A stretch of 64,000 bases of DNA from Pseudomonadales bacterium (lineage in GTDB: Bacteria; Pseudomonadota; Gammaproteobacteria; Pseudomonadales; Azotimanducaceae): contig JAKUTH010000007.1 in the NCBI GenBank assembly GCA_022448085.1, positions 1 through 64,000 of the forward strand, read 5' to 3'. Under the pieces are notes generated by a model. The model saw only the letters and a program-made list of their open reading frames with translations, was not told where the DNA came from and ran no database searches. The position numbers and the translations under genes are program-made. Below are positions 38,897-47,813 of this stretch, in pieces (positions within the stretch are counted from its first letter, which is position 1; each line of letters opens with the position of its first letter).

Positions 38897-39739
38897 ATGG
38901 TCCGCTTTTCTTGCCAGGTATTGTCCATGCGTGAAAACGAACTACTCATCGAAGTGAAGGAACTAACGCGAATAATCGGAATCGAAAACTGCGTACTCAT
39001 CGACTGTCGCGCCAAGCTTGATGATCCTTACTGGGGGCAAGAGGAATATTCTCGCGGTCACTTACCTGGTGCCATTTTTGCGAATCTAAACACCCATCTC
39101 TCTGCTCCACCCGGTACGCACGGTCGGCATCCACTACCTGCACGCCAAACATTCGTGGACCTTTTAAGGTGCTGGGGTATCACCCACGACACGTTGCTCG
39201 TTCCCTACGACTCAAACGACAATGTCTACGCCTGTCGATTCTGGTGGATGGCTCGTTGGGTGGGGATTAAGCAAGTCAAAGTATTAAATGGCGGTTTGGG
39301 TAGTTGGCTTAGCTTTGGCAAGAATTTGTCTACAGACGTTCCGAAGCAAAAGAGATCCCAATTCGTCGCCAAATCTGCGCTCACTCGTACCGTTTCAGCG
39401 GAGGACATACATAATCATAGCTACACACTGATCGATGCGCGGTCAGTCGAGAGATTTCGCGGCGAAGCCGAGCCTATCGACGCCAAAGCCGGACACATTC
39501 CCGGTGCTCTATGTCGACCTTACGAGGACAATTTATCCACCGACGGGAAGTTCGACACGCGGAGCACCCGATTCAACGCGCTTAGCGGCGATCTGGATAT
39601 CGTTTGTTATTGCGGTTCGGGGGTTTCGGCAACCCAAAACATCATGGCTATCCTACTCGCTGGTCTGCCGGAGCCAGCCTTGTATCCCGGATCGTGGAGC
39701 GAATGGATTCAAAATCCCATGCGACCTATATCGCCATAA
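38897..39739 (+). CDS. Rhodanese-like sulfurtransferase (two domains)
   Basis: 280 residues. AGGA seven bases before 38897 supports this start, with ATG 38927 as an alternative. Two rhodanese domains are seen: an N-terminal inactive one (about 15-145, ending VKVLNGGLGSWL) and a C-terminal one with the active-site loop CYCGSGVSA. The CGSGV loop points to 3-mercaptopyruvate or thiosulfate sulfurtransferase of the SseA group. Its last 37 nt overlap the start of mnmC in another frame, suggesting translational coupling and perhaps a role in supplying sulfur for tRNA thiolation, which is an inference. Confidence 0.88.
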   Translation: MVRFSCQVLSMRENELLIEVKELTRIIGIENCVLIDCRAKLDDPYWGQEEYSRGHLPGAIFANLNTHLSAPPGTHGRHPLPARQTFVDLLRCWGITHDTLLVPYDSNDNVYACRFWWMARWVGIKQVKVLNGGLGSWLSFGKNLSTDVPKQKRSQFVAKSALTRTVSAEDIHNHSYTLIDARSVERFRGEAEPIDAKAGHIPGALCRPYEDNLSTDGKFDTRSTRFNALSGDLDIVCYCGSGVSATQNIMAILLAGLPEPALYPGSWSEWIQNPMRPISP

Positions 39740-41517
39740 TCGAACCAGCCTCAGTTGAAATTCGCGATGGGCGAGTATTTTCGCCACGCTATGAGGACAT
39801 CTACTTCTCGACAGGTGGCTCCGTCGACAGCTGCCGCGTTTTCTTGGAACCAGCAAAACTAGTCGAACGGATGGGGCAGGGGCCGGTTTTTACGGTGGTT
39901 GAATTCGGCTTCGGAACGGGCTTGAACTTCGTGGTCACTGCAACGGAATTCCTTAGACAACGCTGCAAGCCGACCCGACTTCGGTTCGTGAGTTTCGAAA
40001 AACACCCGTTGACACTACATGATCTTAAACAGATCGGGCAATCTTGGAGAAAATCCCTACCGTTCGTCGACCAACTATGGAACCAATATCCTCCCGCAGT
40101 TACCGGTTGGCATCGTCGCTTCTTCAAGGGCGGGAATATCGAACTTTCGCTATACGTAGGAGAGGTGGCTACGGGCCTTAGAGATTTTTTCGAGCGAGAC
40201 CAACGAGGTGTAGACGCTTGGTTCTTGGATGGGTTCTCCCCGGACCGCAATCCAGCCATGTGGCAAGAATCGCTGCTCTCGAGATTGCATACCCGCACAC
40301 GTGCAGGCGGGACCGTTACTACTTTCTCTTCCGCAGGAAGCATCCGACGAATCTTACAAAGGAGCGGTTTCCATGTAGAGCGCATAAACAGTTTGCCTGA
40401 TAAACGCCACACTCTATGCGGCTGGTTAACAACACCCCGGTTCAAACCGCGCCTTCCTCCATCGGAGGCCGTGGTCGCGGGCGCTGGCCTCGCCGGATGC
40501 GCGGCAGCAAACGCGCTCGCGAAAAAAGGAATCAATGTCACCATGCTGGATCCGACTGGCCAGGTCGCCCAATCAACCTCAAGCGTTCCATCTGCCATCA
40601 CTCACGTGCGTCTGTCCGACCCTCGATCTCCAGACGCGAACCGCCGCGTACAAGGGTATACGTTCTCAGTACCTCTGATTGCCTCGATCCTAAGCTCCGA
40701 GTCCAACGGCTTACTTCAGCTTCAAGGCCCAAACACGACACACGCCCAACTGCTGTCGATGACAGAAATGCTTGGCGATTGGGTCCGATTTGTCCGGGCA
40801 GACCAGGCATCAGATATAGCAGGCACCACCTTGCCCGGGCCCGCGATTTATTTCTCAAAATCAACCGTCGTTAGTGTTCCGGACCTTTGTAGAAAACTAA
40901 TTAGCCACCCGCGGATCGAACTGATCAAGGGCGTACTAAGCCAAGATTTATCTCTACCAACCGTAATTGCAACGGGGACAACAATTCCCCAGCGGTTACG
41001 ACTACCTCCACTCGAGGTTATGGCGGTGCCTGGACAAATCGATCTCTTTAGATCGCTATCCGGGTTCGATCTGTTAAAAACTACCGTTGTCGACGATGGA
41101 TACGTGATCCCATCAACTCCTTCAATGTTGACGTCAGGATCTACCTACGAACACGTTAGATGCGACCCAAGCGTCGCCACTCATATCAATCGCACGCGAT
41201 TAAGGAAGTTGTTCGGACACGCGCTATTTCGGTGGGTGCAACGTTATCGGGGATCGCGTTGCGTTACGTCTGACCGAGCCCCGATCATTGGTCAGGCGGC
41301 GGAGACATCATGGCTCAGCCTCGGTTATGGGAGCTCCGCCACCACAAGTTCCTTACTGGCGGCCGAAACTATCGCCAGTAGTATCGTTGGAGAACTCCCT
41401 CCCATAGATAAGCAGGCGTTAGAAATGATGGAACCAGGACGATTTGTGGAACGTCAAAAGAGGCGCCCAAATCCCTTCACTAGGCAATCTCATTTGCGAT
41501 CGCGCGTACACCAATGA
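39703..41517 (+). CDS. mnmC: Bifunctional tRNA mnm5s2U biosynthesis protein MnmC
   Basis: 604 residues from the ATG at 39703; the longer frame from 39604 lies inside the sulfurtransferase gene. The N-terminal SAM-dependent methyltransferase domain has EFGFGTGLNF and DAWFLDGFSPDRNPAMW. The C-terminal FAD-dependent oxidoreductase domain starts at VVAGAGLAGCAAANALAKKG (about 260). The two domains convert cmnm5s2U via nm5s2U to mnm5s2U at the wobble position. The 3' end overlaps convergent serA by 38 nt. Confidence 0.93.
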   Translation: MDSKSHATYIAIIEPASVEIRDGRVFSPRYEDIYFSTGGSVDSCRVFLEPAKLVERMGQGPVFTVVEFGFGTGLNFVVTATEFLRQRCKPTRLRFVSFEKHPLTLHDLKQIGQSWRKSLPFVDQLWNQYPPAVTGWHRRFFKGGNIELSLYVGEVATGLRDFFERDQRGVDAWFLDGFSPDRNPAMWQESLLSRLHTRTRAGGTVTTFSSAGSIRRILQRSGFHVERINSLPDKRHTLCGWLTTPRFKPRLPPSEAVVAGAGLAGCAAANALAKKGINVTMLDPTGQVAQSTSSVPSAITHVRLSDPRSPDANRRVQGYTFSVPLIASILSSESNGLLQLQGPNTTHAQLLSMTEMLGDWVRFVRADQASDIAGTTLPGPAIYFSKSTVVSVPDLCRKLISHPRIELIKGVLSQDLSLPTVIATGTTIPQRLRLPPLEVMAVPGQIDLFRSLSGFDLLKTTVVDDGYVIPSTPSMLTSGSTYEHVRCDPSVATHINRTRLRKLFGHALFRWVQRYRGSRCVTSDRAPIIGQAAETSWLSLGYGSSATTSSLLAAETIASSIVGELPPIDKQALEMMEPGRFVERQKRRPNPFTRQSHLRSRVHQ

Positions 41518-42664
41518 CCGTGTCAATGGCTAAAAGGTCGGCAAGAATTTGATCGCTCGGTGGATCCGCGATGTCGATCAAGTTGTAGGCAATCTCGCCG
41601 CGACTTTTATTGATCAAATCGATGACATTAATCTCACGATCAGCGAGCACGGATAACAACCCCCCAAGTGAACCGGCGACATTCTTATTCGAGATTCCGA
41701 TTCGGTGTCCTTCACTCGGCTCCATTGAAATTGTGGGAAAATTGACCGAATTCTCGATATTTCCATATTGTAAAAACGTAGCGAGTTGACGCGCTGCCAT
41801 CACCGCACAATTTTCTTCGGCTTCGGTTGTCGATGCGCCTAGGTGCGGCATTGCGTGCGCCCGGTCGTGCCCACTTAGAAGTGAATTTGGGAAATCAGTA
41901 AAGTAGTACGACAGAATTCCCCTATCGAGCGCATTGACAACGGCCGGAACGTCAACAATTTCTTCGCGAGCAAAGTTCAACAACGCAGTGCCCGGCCGAA
42001 AGCTCGCCAACGTCTCGGCATCGATCATCGAGCTTGTCTCTGGATTTGCCGGCACATGCAAAGAAACAAGCTCCGAGCGAGAAAAAAGACTCGATAAATT
42101 TTCCATGCGTACAACCTGGCTTGGAAGACGCCAAGCCGCGTCGATGGATAGCGCTGGGTCGTAACCAACAACATCCATACCAAGGTCAAGCGCAGCCTTA
42201 GCCACAAGAGAACCAACTGATCCAAGACCTATGACCCCTAACGTCCGACCAGTCAGTTCCCTACCCCTGAACCGTTTTTTTTCCGATTCCACTTTGGCGC
42301 CGACGTCAATTTCTTCTTTGACATCTTGGAGCGCTCGAACGAATCGCATACCTCCAACGATATCCCGGACGGAAAGTAACAGAGCAGCAAGAACTATCTC
42401 TTTAACCGAATTGGCATTGGCCCCGGGCGTGTTGAAGACCACGATGCCACGTTCGGTACAAACATCAACGGGGATGTTGTTTACTCCCGCGCCAGCTCTA
42501 GCAACTGCGGCGACGTGCTTGTCCAATTCGTCAATTTTCAAATTGTGACTTCGCAATAAGATCGCATGAGGACTCTTTAAATCCTCAGCCACCTGAAACT
42601 TGTCCGCGGCGAACGCGGCAATGCCTCGCTCAGCGATATTATCGAAGGTGCGTATTCGATACAT
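41480..42664 (-). CDS. serA: D-3-phosphoglycerate dehydrogenase
   Basis: 394 residues. The N-terminal segment with ARAGAGVNNIPVDVCTERGIVVFNTPGANANSVKE and the Rossmann motif GVIGLGSVGSLVAKAA (about 143-158) are followed by the catalytic region MPHLGASTTEAEENCA. The C-terminal 75 or so residues are an ACT domain (SLGGLLSVLADREINVIDL) for serine feedback. It starts serine synthesis from 3-phosphoglycerate. It follows the MurG gene by 68 nt on the same strand; serC, a common neighbour of this type, is not adjacent. Confidence 0.92.
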   Translation of the reverse strand: MYRIRTFDNIAERGIAAFAADKFQVAEDLKSPHAILLRSHNLKIDELDKHVAAVARAGAGVNNIPVDVCTERGIVVFNTPGANANSVKEIVLAALLLSVRDIVGGMRFVRALQDVKEEIDVGAKVESEKKRFRGRELTGRTLGVIGLGSVGSLVAKAALDLGMDVVGYDPALSIDAAWRLPSQVVRMENLSSLFSRSELVSLHVPANPETSSMIDAETLASFRPGTALLNFAREEIVDVPAVVNALDRGILSYYFTDFPNSLLSGHDRAHAMPHLGASTTEAEENCAVMAARQLATFLQYGNIENSVNFPTISMEPSEGHRIGISNKNVAGSLGGLLSVLADREINVIDLINKSRGEIAYNLIDIADPPSDQILADLLAIDTVIGVRAIANEIA

Positions 42665-42732
42665 CGGAAGTTGGGTTTCCTCTCTACCGTGTGGCGCAAG
42701 CGCGCGATTTGATCACCGTTCCCATCCGAATA

Positions 42733-43800
42733 TCAATCGACATTAGCTATTGCCCTTTCGATTTCGGAGATAATTAACGCCAGCGAATCCTTCGATCTGA
42801 ATTTCGAGAGACGTTTACGCCAAAAACTACGACCGGAGAAAACCTCCCGAATGGTCCGTGTCAACATTTCGACATTGAGTTCATCTTCCTGGAGGACCGT
42901 ACTGTAGCCTTCGGAGCGGGCAACCTCCGCGTTTTCGATTTGGTCTCCGCGACTGACTGTCGCCGGGATCGGCACAAGAATATTCGGTTTATTGAGGCTT
43001 AGTAGTTCAACTACGCTGTTGGCCCCTGCGCGAGAAACGACTACATCTGCGCATGCCAGGACGTCACCCCAACCATCATCAACGTATTCGAGTTGGCGAT
43101 AGCGGCTATCATTTAGGCGGGTTGCGTCTACGTTTCCAGGTCCACATACATGTACGACATTAAATTCGATCGTTAGTTGATCCAGCGTTTCACGGATCAA
43201 CCGATTCAACCGCAACGCGCCAAGACTGCCACCAACCACCAGAATTATGGGTAGTTTCTCTCGGAAACCTAGACGCTCACGACCACTTTCGGCGTTTCCT
43301 TCCAACAGCGCTTTACGGATTGGTGTGCCGGTAACAACTAGCCGGCGAACAGATGCCCGAGTCGAATCAAAATTGACACACAAAGAATCGACGAACCAAA
43401 AACATAGACGATTGGCTAACCCCGGTGATACATCGGATTCGTGTGCGACCACTGGAATCCTAAAAAGCCAGGCCGCAACAACAATTGGAAATGCAACGTA
43501 CCCGCCCTTCGAAAAAACGACATCCGGGTCTTCTTTGCGCAAGATGCGAATAGCTTGAACAACACCGACCGGAACACGAAAACAATCGAACAGGTTGTCT
43601 ATCGACCAATAACGGCGAAGCTTTCCGGTCGTAATCGAGTGAAACGCAACACCAAGGGGTTCTACCAATCGCTCCTCTAAGCCGCTCCTCGATCCGATGT
43701 ATACGACTTGCCAACTCCGAGCAATCAAGTACTCCATGACAGGGAGCGTAGGAACAACGTGTCCCGCACTCCCACCACCCGTGCATACCACCTTGCTCAA
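42733..43800 (-). CDS. murG: MurG-type N-acetylglucosaminyltransferase, Firmicutes-like
   Basis: 355 residues with the MurG G-loops GGGSAGHVVPTLPV (about 8-21) and GGSLGALRLN (about 187) and the C-terminal SRAGANSVVELLSLNKPNILVP. MurG adds GlcNAc to lipid I to give lipid II. The sequence KGGYVAFPIVVAA, HESDVSPGLANR and TGKLRRYWS follows the pattern of Firmicutes MurG, whereas gammaproteobacterial MurG has FGGYVSGP and HEQN at these places. It is not in a dcw cluster: it overlaps hda by 4 nt and is followed by serA. It could be a transferred replacement or a second copy with a different substrate. Confidence 0.8.
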   Translation of the reverse strand: MSKVVCTGGGSAGHVVPTLPVMEYLIARSWQVVYIGSRSGLEERLVEPLGVAFHSITTGKLRRYWSIDNLFDCFRVPVGVVQAIRILRKEDPDVVFSKGGYVAFPIVVAAWLFRIPVVAHESDVSPGLANRLCFWFVDSLCVNFDSTRASVRRLVVTGTPIRKALLEGNAESGRERLGFREKLPIILVVGGSLGALRLNRLIRETLDQLTIEFNVVHVCGPGNVDATRLNDSRYRQLEYVDDGWGDVLACADVVVSRAGANSVVELLSLNKPNILVPIPATVSRGDQIENAEVARSEGYSTVLQEDELNVEMLTRTIREVFSGRSFWRKRLSKFRSKDSLALIISEIERAIANVD

Positions 43801-44456
43801 AGTTTCAAAACCTCACGAACAAATGGAATGGTCAACTTTCTGGATTGAGCTAAAGATTCAAAATCCAACTTTTCGATAACGTCTACGAGATCTGCTTGCG
43901 AACGCCCTACCCGCGCAAATAGATATTCAAGAACATCGACCGGCAACTCAAGTCCTCGTTCCTTAACTTCATCGACCAGCCACTGCCGTTTTTCACTGTC
44001 TGGTAAAGCTTTGAGTTCCATGCAATGAAACGACCGTACCCTCGACCCCAAATCCTCGACCGAGAAACTCAACTGATGCGGTGTACCCGAGCCGGTCATT
44101 AAAAACCCAAGACCAGCTGCAAGCCGAGTTTCTGTTAGGGCTAAGAGCTGTTCCTCAACATCCCGACGTCCTAACCAACAGTCGATATCGTCGATAACCA
44201 GGTGTCGGTACCCACCATAATTGCCTAAATCAACGTCATAAGGCGATGTAGTTTTCCCAGGAACAAAAGCGGAGTGCTCGTTCTGCCCACAGATCGCCTG
44301 GGCTAAATGCGTCTTCCCGACACGAGCTCCTCCATAAATCCAAACACGCTCATTTGAAGCGGCGGTTTCGATCAATTCTCGATTGAGCCCCACACGAAAT
44401 CGATCCAAAGTAAATTCTTCACGAAGAGGAAATTTCAGAGGGAGCTGGTCCGACAC
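43797..44456 (-). CDS. hda: DnaA regulatory inactivator Hda
   Basis: 219 residues. The N-terminal QLPLKF is a clamp-binding motif, as required for Hda to sit on DNA-loaded DnaN. The AAA+ domain has a Walker A variant GGARVGKTH and Walker B VIDDIDC, and the Arg-finger region GSRVRSFHCMEL. It lacks a DnaA domain IV. It stimulates ATP hydrolysis by DnaA after initiation. It lies between the phosphatidyltransferase gene and murG, all on one strand with short or no gaps. Confidence 0.9.
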   Translation of the reverse strand: MSDQLPLKFPLREEFTLDRFRVGLNRELIETAASNERVWIYGGARVGKTHLAQAICGQNEHSAFVPGKTTSPYDVDLGNYGGYRHLVIDDIDCWLGRRDVEEQLLALTETRLAAGLGFLMTGSGTPHQLSFSVEDLGSRVRSFHCMELKALPDSEKRQWLVDEVKERGLELPVDVLEYLFARVGRSQADLVDVIEKLDFESLAQSRKLTIPFVREVLKL

Positions 44457-44474
44457 TCCACGCTCCTTCCTGTC

Positions 44475-45065
44475 TTAACTGCCATCGGGGCTTCGCCAGT
44501 CGCGGATCGCGCGACGACTCCAAGTAATTACGTAGTCAAATCCCGACACGAGAGAAAAGCCCGCCACCAACCACATGCCCGCTGGCTCAACCAATAGTCC
44601 CGCAAGGTCGGCCAGATACTCCATGTCCGAAAGATCGATCAACGTTAGGACCAAGACAATGACCTGAAGCCCTGTGTTGATTTTGCTTATAAGCGTCGGG
44701 TCAATTTCTAAGGCGCCAAACAGTTGCCGGAACGTCAAAGCGCCGCACACTATCACCAGGTCACGTCCGATCACTATCACGGCAACCCAGAACGGTATAT
44801 GCCCCTGAATTGTGAGCAAAACAAACACCACCCCCACTAGCAATTTATCCGCTAACGGATCGGCCATCTCGCCAAACTTACTGGTCCACCGGTACCCCCG
44901 AGCCAGCGCACCATCCAGTCCATCCGATAAGCCGGCTATCAACATGAGGATCAAGGCTTCGGCGTAGTTCCCGTTCCATATAAACCATGCAGTCGGGAAA
45001 ATTAGCGCGAACCGTACCAACGTGATGATATTTGGTAAGTGATGGATCACTGTTCGCCTCGCCAT
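44475..45065 (-). CDS. CDP-alcohol phosphatidyltransferase (PgsA-like)
   Basis: 196 residues with about five membrane helices. The family motif D-G-x2-A-R-x8-G-x3-D-x3-D is complete in DGALARGYRWTSKFGEMADPLAD. This class makes phosphatidylglycerophosphate or related lipids from CDP-diacylglycerol. In many gammaproteobacteria the pgsA used for phosphatidylglycerol lies beside uvrC, while a second gene like this one lies beside hda, so the exact acceptor is unclear. It overlaps the DUF2066 gene by 19 nt. Confidence 0.87.
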   Translation of the reverse strand: MARRTVIHHLPNIITLVRFALIFPTAWFIWNGNYAEALILMLIAGLSDGLDGALARGYRWTSKFGEMADPLADKLLVGVVFVLLTIQGHIPFWVAVIVIGRDLVIVCGALTFRQLFGALEIDPTLISKINTGLQVIVLVLTLIDLSDMEYLADLAGLLVEPAGMWLVAGFSLVSGFDYVITWSRRAIRDWRSPDGS

Positions 45066-46114
45066 ACGTATTGGTTCGAGTCGAATTCAGAATTCTTACT
45101 GGCGTCTCTGGTAATTACGCCATCAGAGTAGAGCAGTTCAGACAGTCGACTTAATGTAGACCGTGTATGTACAACGATTCGAATTTGATTGATTGAAACC
45201 TCAGCTACGTCAACCCGGTCAATGAACTCGAGCGATTGCAAATATCTCAACAACGAGCCGTACTCACTGACCGACCTTACCCCGGAAACCCAAATACTTA
45301 TGCCTTCCGTATGCAAGCCAAAAACGACGAAACGTTGTACTAGTTCGTCCGCGACGGCGTCTAGTAGCTTTTCGCATACCTGGTCCCTTGTTTCGCCCTC
45401 ATGCGCGAAGTTCGTTTGCCTTCCCTCAAACATCAACCCACCGGCACCGTGCCAAAGCCCTCCACGATCCATCCATATTCTCGCAGTCAGAACGTATTGA
45501 GCACCATATCGTTCGCTCGCTCCTAGTATTTGCTCCGAAAAACCCCCTGAAACAGTTGAGCCCGAAATGCGCTCGCGATCTGCAAGGTCCATGAGGGGCA
45601 ATTGTACGAGCAGTCCCCGATCACGGCTCCGAGCTTTAATTGTTCGCACCCACGGAGCGGTATCGTCGCTGGCCGCAAGGATAGGAACGTCTTCCTCTAA
45701 AACGATCCAAGCTAAAACCCTGGGTCTATTTGCGCTCCAAATAGGCAGGGCCGCACTCCGAACAAGATCCTGAACAGTGCGAGGGTCGAAACCGACTTCG
45801 AGTACGGTTTGCTGATCCACAGCATCCTTTGCTCCGCCCGCTTTCCGCACAAATCGGTACCTCGCGTAAAAGCGCCCTGGATTTCTTAGCGCAGCTGTAA
45901 CCATTGGGTTGCGCGGTATCACTTTTAGGCCCGTTACCCGGGTCAACACGGTAGCAAACGCCCTCGCGGCTGCAGCTCGCGTATCCGAAGAGGATTGTGT
46001 TGCTACCGGAACTTCGACATCGTAAAGCCAATCGATTACGTCAGCTCCTGTCTCAAAACACGAACACATCAAGACCAATAAAGAAGGAAGCGTCTTCACA
46101 AATAACCGCTCCAT
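45047..46114 (-). CDS. DUF2066 domain protein, probably exported
   Basis: 355 residues. The N-terminal hydrophobic stretch FVKTLPSLLVLMCSCFETGAD looks like a signal peptide, possibly a lipoprotein signal. The body with VEVPVATQSSSDTRAAAARAFATVLTRVTG is typical of DUF2066, a family found beside purM in many gammaproteobacteria. The function is not known. It is first in a leftward set with the phosphatidyltransferase, hda, murG and serA, and diverges from purM across 80 nt. Confidence 0.82.
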   Translation of the reverse strand: MERLFVKTLPSLLVLMCSCFETGADVIDWLYDVEVPVATQSSSDTRAAAARAFATVLTRVTGLKVIPRNPMVTAALRNPGRFYARYRFVRKAGGAKDAVDQQTVLEVGFDPRTVQDLVRSAALPIWSANRPRVLAWIVLEEDVPILAASDDTAPWVRTIKARSRDRGLLVQLPLMDLADRERISGSTVSGGFSEQILGASERYGAQYVLTARIWMDRGGLWHGAGGLMFEGRQTNFAHEGETRDQVCEKLLDAVADELVQRFVVFGLHTEGISIWVSGVRSVSEYGSLLRYLQSLEFIDRVDVAEVSINQIRIVVHTRSTLSRLSELLYSDGVITRDASKNSEFDSNQYVWRGEQ

Positions 46115-46194
46115 CGGGGGCCAAACGGAGGCAGTGTAGCGAAAATGTCTGGTAAACTCGCCGATCTTTCCACGCTTGCGCGAGAGGTGACGCG

Positions 46195-47214
46195 TTGGGT
46201 CTCACATACCTAGAAGCAGGCGTCGATATCGACGCTGGAAACGAACTAGTGCAACGAATTAAGGATGCTGCAAAGCGGACTCATCGACCTGAACTATTGG
46301 GCGGCATCGGCGGTTTCGCAGCCCTCGCAAGCCTCCCGGAGAAATATCAGGAACCCCTGCTCGTAACCGGCACAGACGGTGTCGGGACAAAACTTGCTCT
46401 CGCAGTAACCCACAATATGCATGACGGTGTAGGTCAGGACTTGGTAGCTATGTGCGTTAACGATGTTCTCGCTGTCGGTGCAGAAGCATTTCTATTTCTT
46501 GACTATTTTGCCAGCGGCAAACTAGACGTTCACGTCGCTGAACGAGTCATCAATGGCATCGCGCGTGGCTGCGAAATCGCCGGATGCGCGTTGGTTGGCG
46601 GTGAAACCGCAGAAATGCCAGGTTTCTACCAGGGTCACGATTACGACTTAGCCGGGTTTTGCGTGGGCGTCGTGGAACGGAGCGAAGTCGTTACCGGTGA
46701 TTCTGTTGCGCCTGAAGACGTTCTCATCGGCGTTGCTTCTTCAGGTCCACATGCCAACGGTTTCTCTCTCATTCGACGCGTTATGGCCGATTTTGGTCCG
46801 TTAAACGACGACTTGCTCAATCAATTGATGGCGCCGACTCGTATATACGTGCCTTCTGTATTGCCCATCGCGTCCTTAGTTACGGGGCTCTCCCATATAA
46901 CTGGTGGCGGACTGATCGAGAACATCCCAAGAATGTTTTCAAGCACCCTGGTGGCCGACATCGACCTTGGCGCTTGGGAACGGCCACGTGTCTTCGACTG
47001 GCTACAACAGCAAGGGGGAATTGATGAGCTGGAGATGCTTCGAACTTTTAATTGTGGCATCGGTTTCGTTATCGCTTGCCGCCCTGGTAACGTCGATCAA
47101 ATACTCGAACAACTAAACGATGACGCCGTTGTTATAGGACGAATCGAATCGTTAGGTGCCCACGTACAGAAAGGCCATTTAGTCATCGGACTTGCAAACG
47201 TAGAGCTTGGATAG
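46195..47214 (+). CDS. purM: Phosphoribosylformylglycinamidine cyclo-ligase
   Basis: 339 residues starting at a TTG codon at 46195; no in-frame ATG or GTG lies upstream of the conserved YLEAGVDIDAGNELV, and GAGAGG seven bases before the TTG supports it. Motifs include LLGGIGGFAAL, LVTGTDGVGTKLALA, the VNDVLAVGAEAFLFLDYFA segment and ALVGGETAEMPGFY. It performs the fifth step of purine synthesis. The usual partner purN is not downstream; dcd converges instead. Confidence 0.96.
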   Translation: MGLTYLEAGVDIDAGNELVQRIKDAAKRTHRPELLGGIGGFAALASLPEKYQEPLLVTGTDGVGTKLALAVTHNMHDGVGQDLVAMCVNDVLAVGAEAFLFLDYFASGKLDVHVAERVINGIARGCEIAGCALVGGETAEMPGFYQGHDYDLAGFCVGVVERSEVVTGDSVAPEDVLIGVASSGPHANGFSLIRRVMADFGPLNDDLLNQLMAPTRIYVPSVLPIASLVTGLSHITGGGLIENIPRMFSSTLVADIDLGAWERPRVFDWLQQQGGIDELEMLRTFNCGIGFVIACRPGNVDQILEQLNDDAVVIGRIESLGAHVQKGHLVIGLANVELG

Positions 47215-47246
47215 ACTTTCAGAGGCTAGTCGCAAAAAGGCTTAAA

Positions 47247-47813
47247 TCAAGTTTTCGGCATCGTGACGCCGGTTTGGCCCTGGTATTTACCGGCGCGATC
47301 TTTGTATGTAGTTTCGCACTGTTCGTCCGACTGGATAAAGAGCATCTGGGCGACCCCTTCGTTGGCGTATATTCTTGCCGGCAACGTCGTCGTATTCGAA
47401 AACTCAAGTGTCACGTTCCCTTCCCACTCCGGTTCAAGCGGGGTCACATTGACGATAATTCCGCACCTAGCGTACGTCGATTTTCCGAGACAAATTGTCA
47501 AAACGTCCGACGGTATCCGGAAATACTCCACCGTACTCGCTAACGCAAACGAGTTCGGTGGAATAATGCAGGAATCTTCTCGTACATCGACGAAACTGCG
47601 ATCGTCAAAAGCCTTGGGATCAACCGTCGCGGAGAAAATATTCGTAAAAACCTTAAACTCAGGCGCGCACCTAACGTCGTATCCGTAACTCGACGTGCCG
47701 AAGGAAATCACTGGTCGGCCATCGACTCGGCGTACTTGAGTCGGTTCAAATGGCTCGATCATTCCCCGAGACTCTGCCATTTCCCGTATCCATCGATCAG
47801 ATTTGATGGTCAT
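47247..47813 (-). CDS. dcd: dCTP deaminase
   Basis: 188 residues of the longer Pseudomonas-type form. [12 protein letters not shown] near residue 40, [12 protein letters not shown] and [18 protein letters not shown] (containing the catalytic Glu), and the C-terminal [15 protein letters not shown] identify it. It converts dCTP to dUTP for thymidylate synthesis. Its start overlaps the apbC stop by 4 nt. Confidence 0.96.
   Translation of the reverse strand: MTIKSDRWIREMAESRGMIEPFEPTQVRRVDGRPVISFGTSSYGYDVRCAPEFKVFTNIFSATVDPKAFDDRSFVDVREDSCIIPPNSFALASTVEYFRIPSDVLTICLGKSTYARCGIIVNVTPLEPEWEGNVTLEFSNTTTLPARIYANEGVAQMLFIQSDEQCETTYKDRAGKYQGQTGVTMPKT

Noticed and set aside
39604-39702. N-terminal 33-residue extension of MnmC
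   Set aside because: This part is the sulfurtransferase coding sequence in another frame, and the MnmC family starts at the ATG 39703.
39801-40601. 266-residue open frame on the minus strand
   Set aside because: Antisense to mnmC, whose motifs run through this stretch; the product has no recognisable domain.
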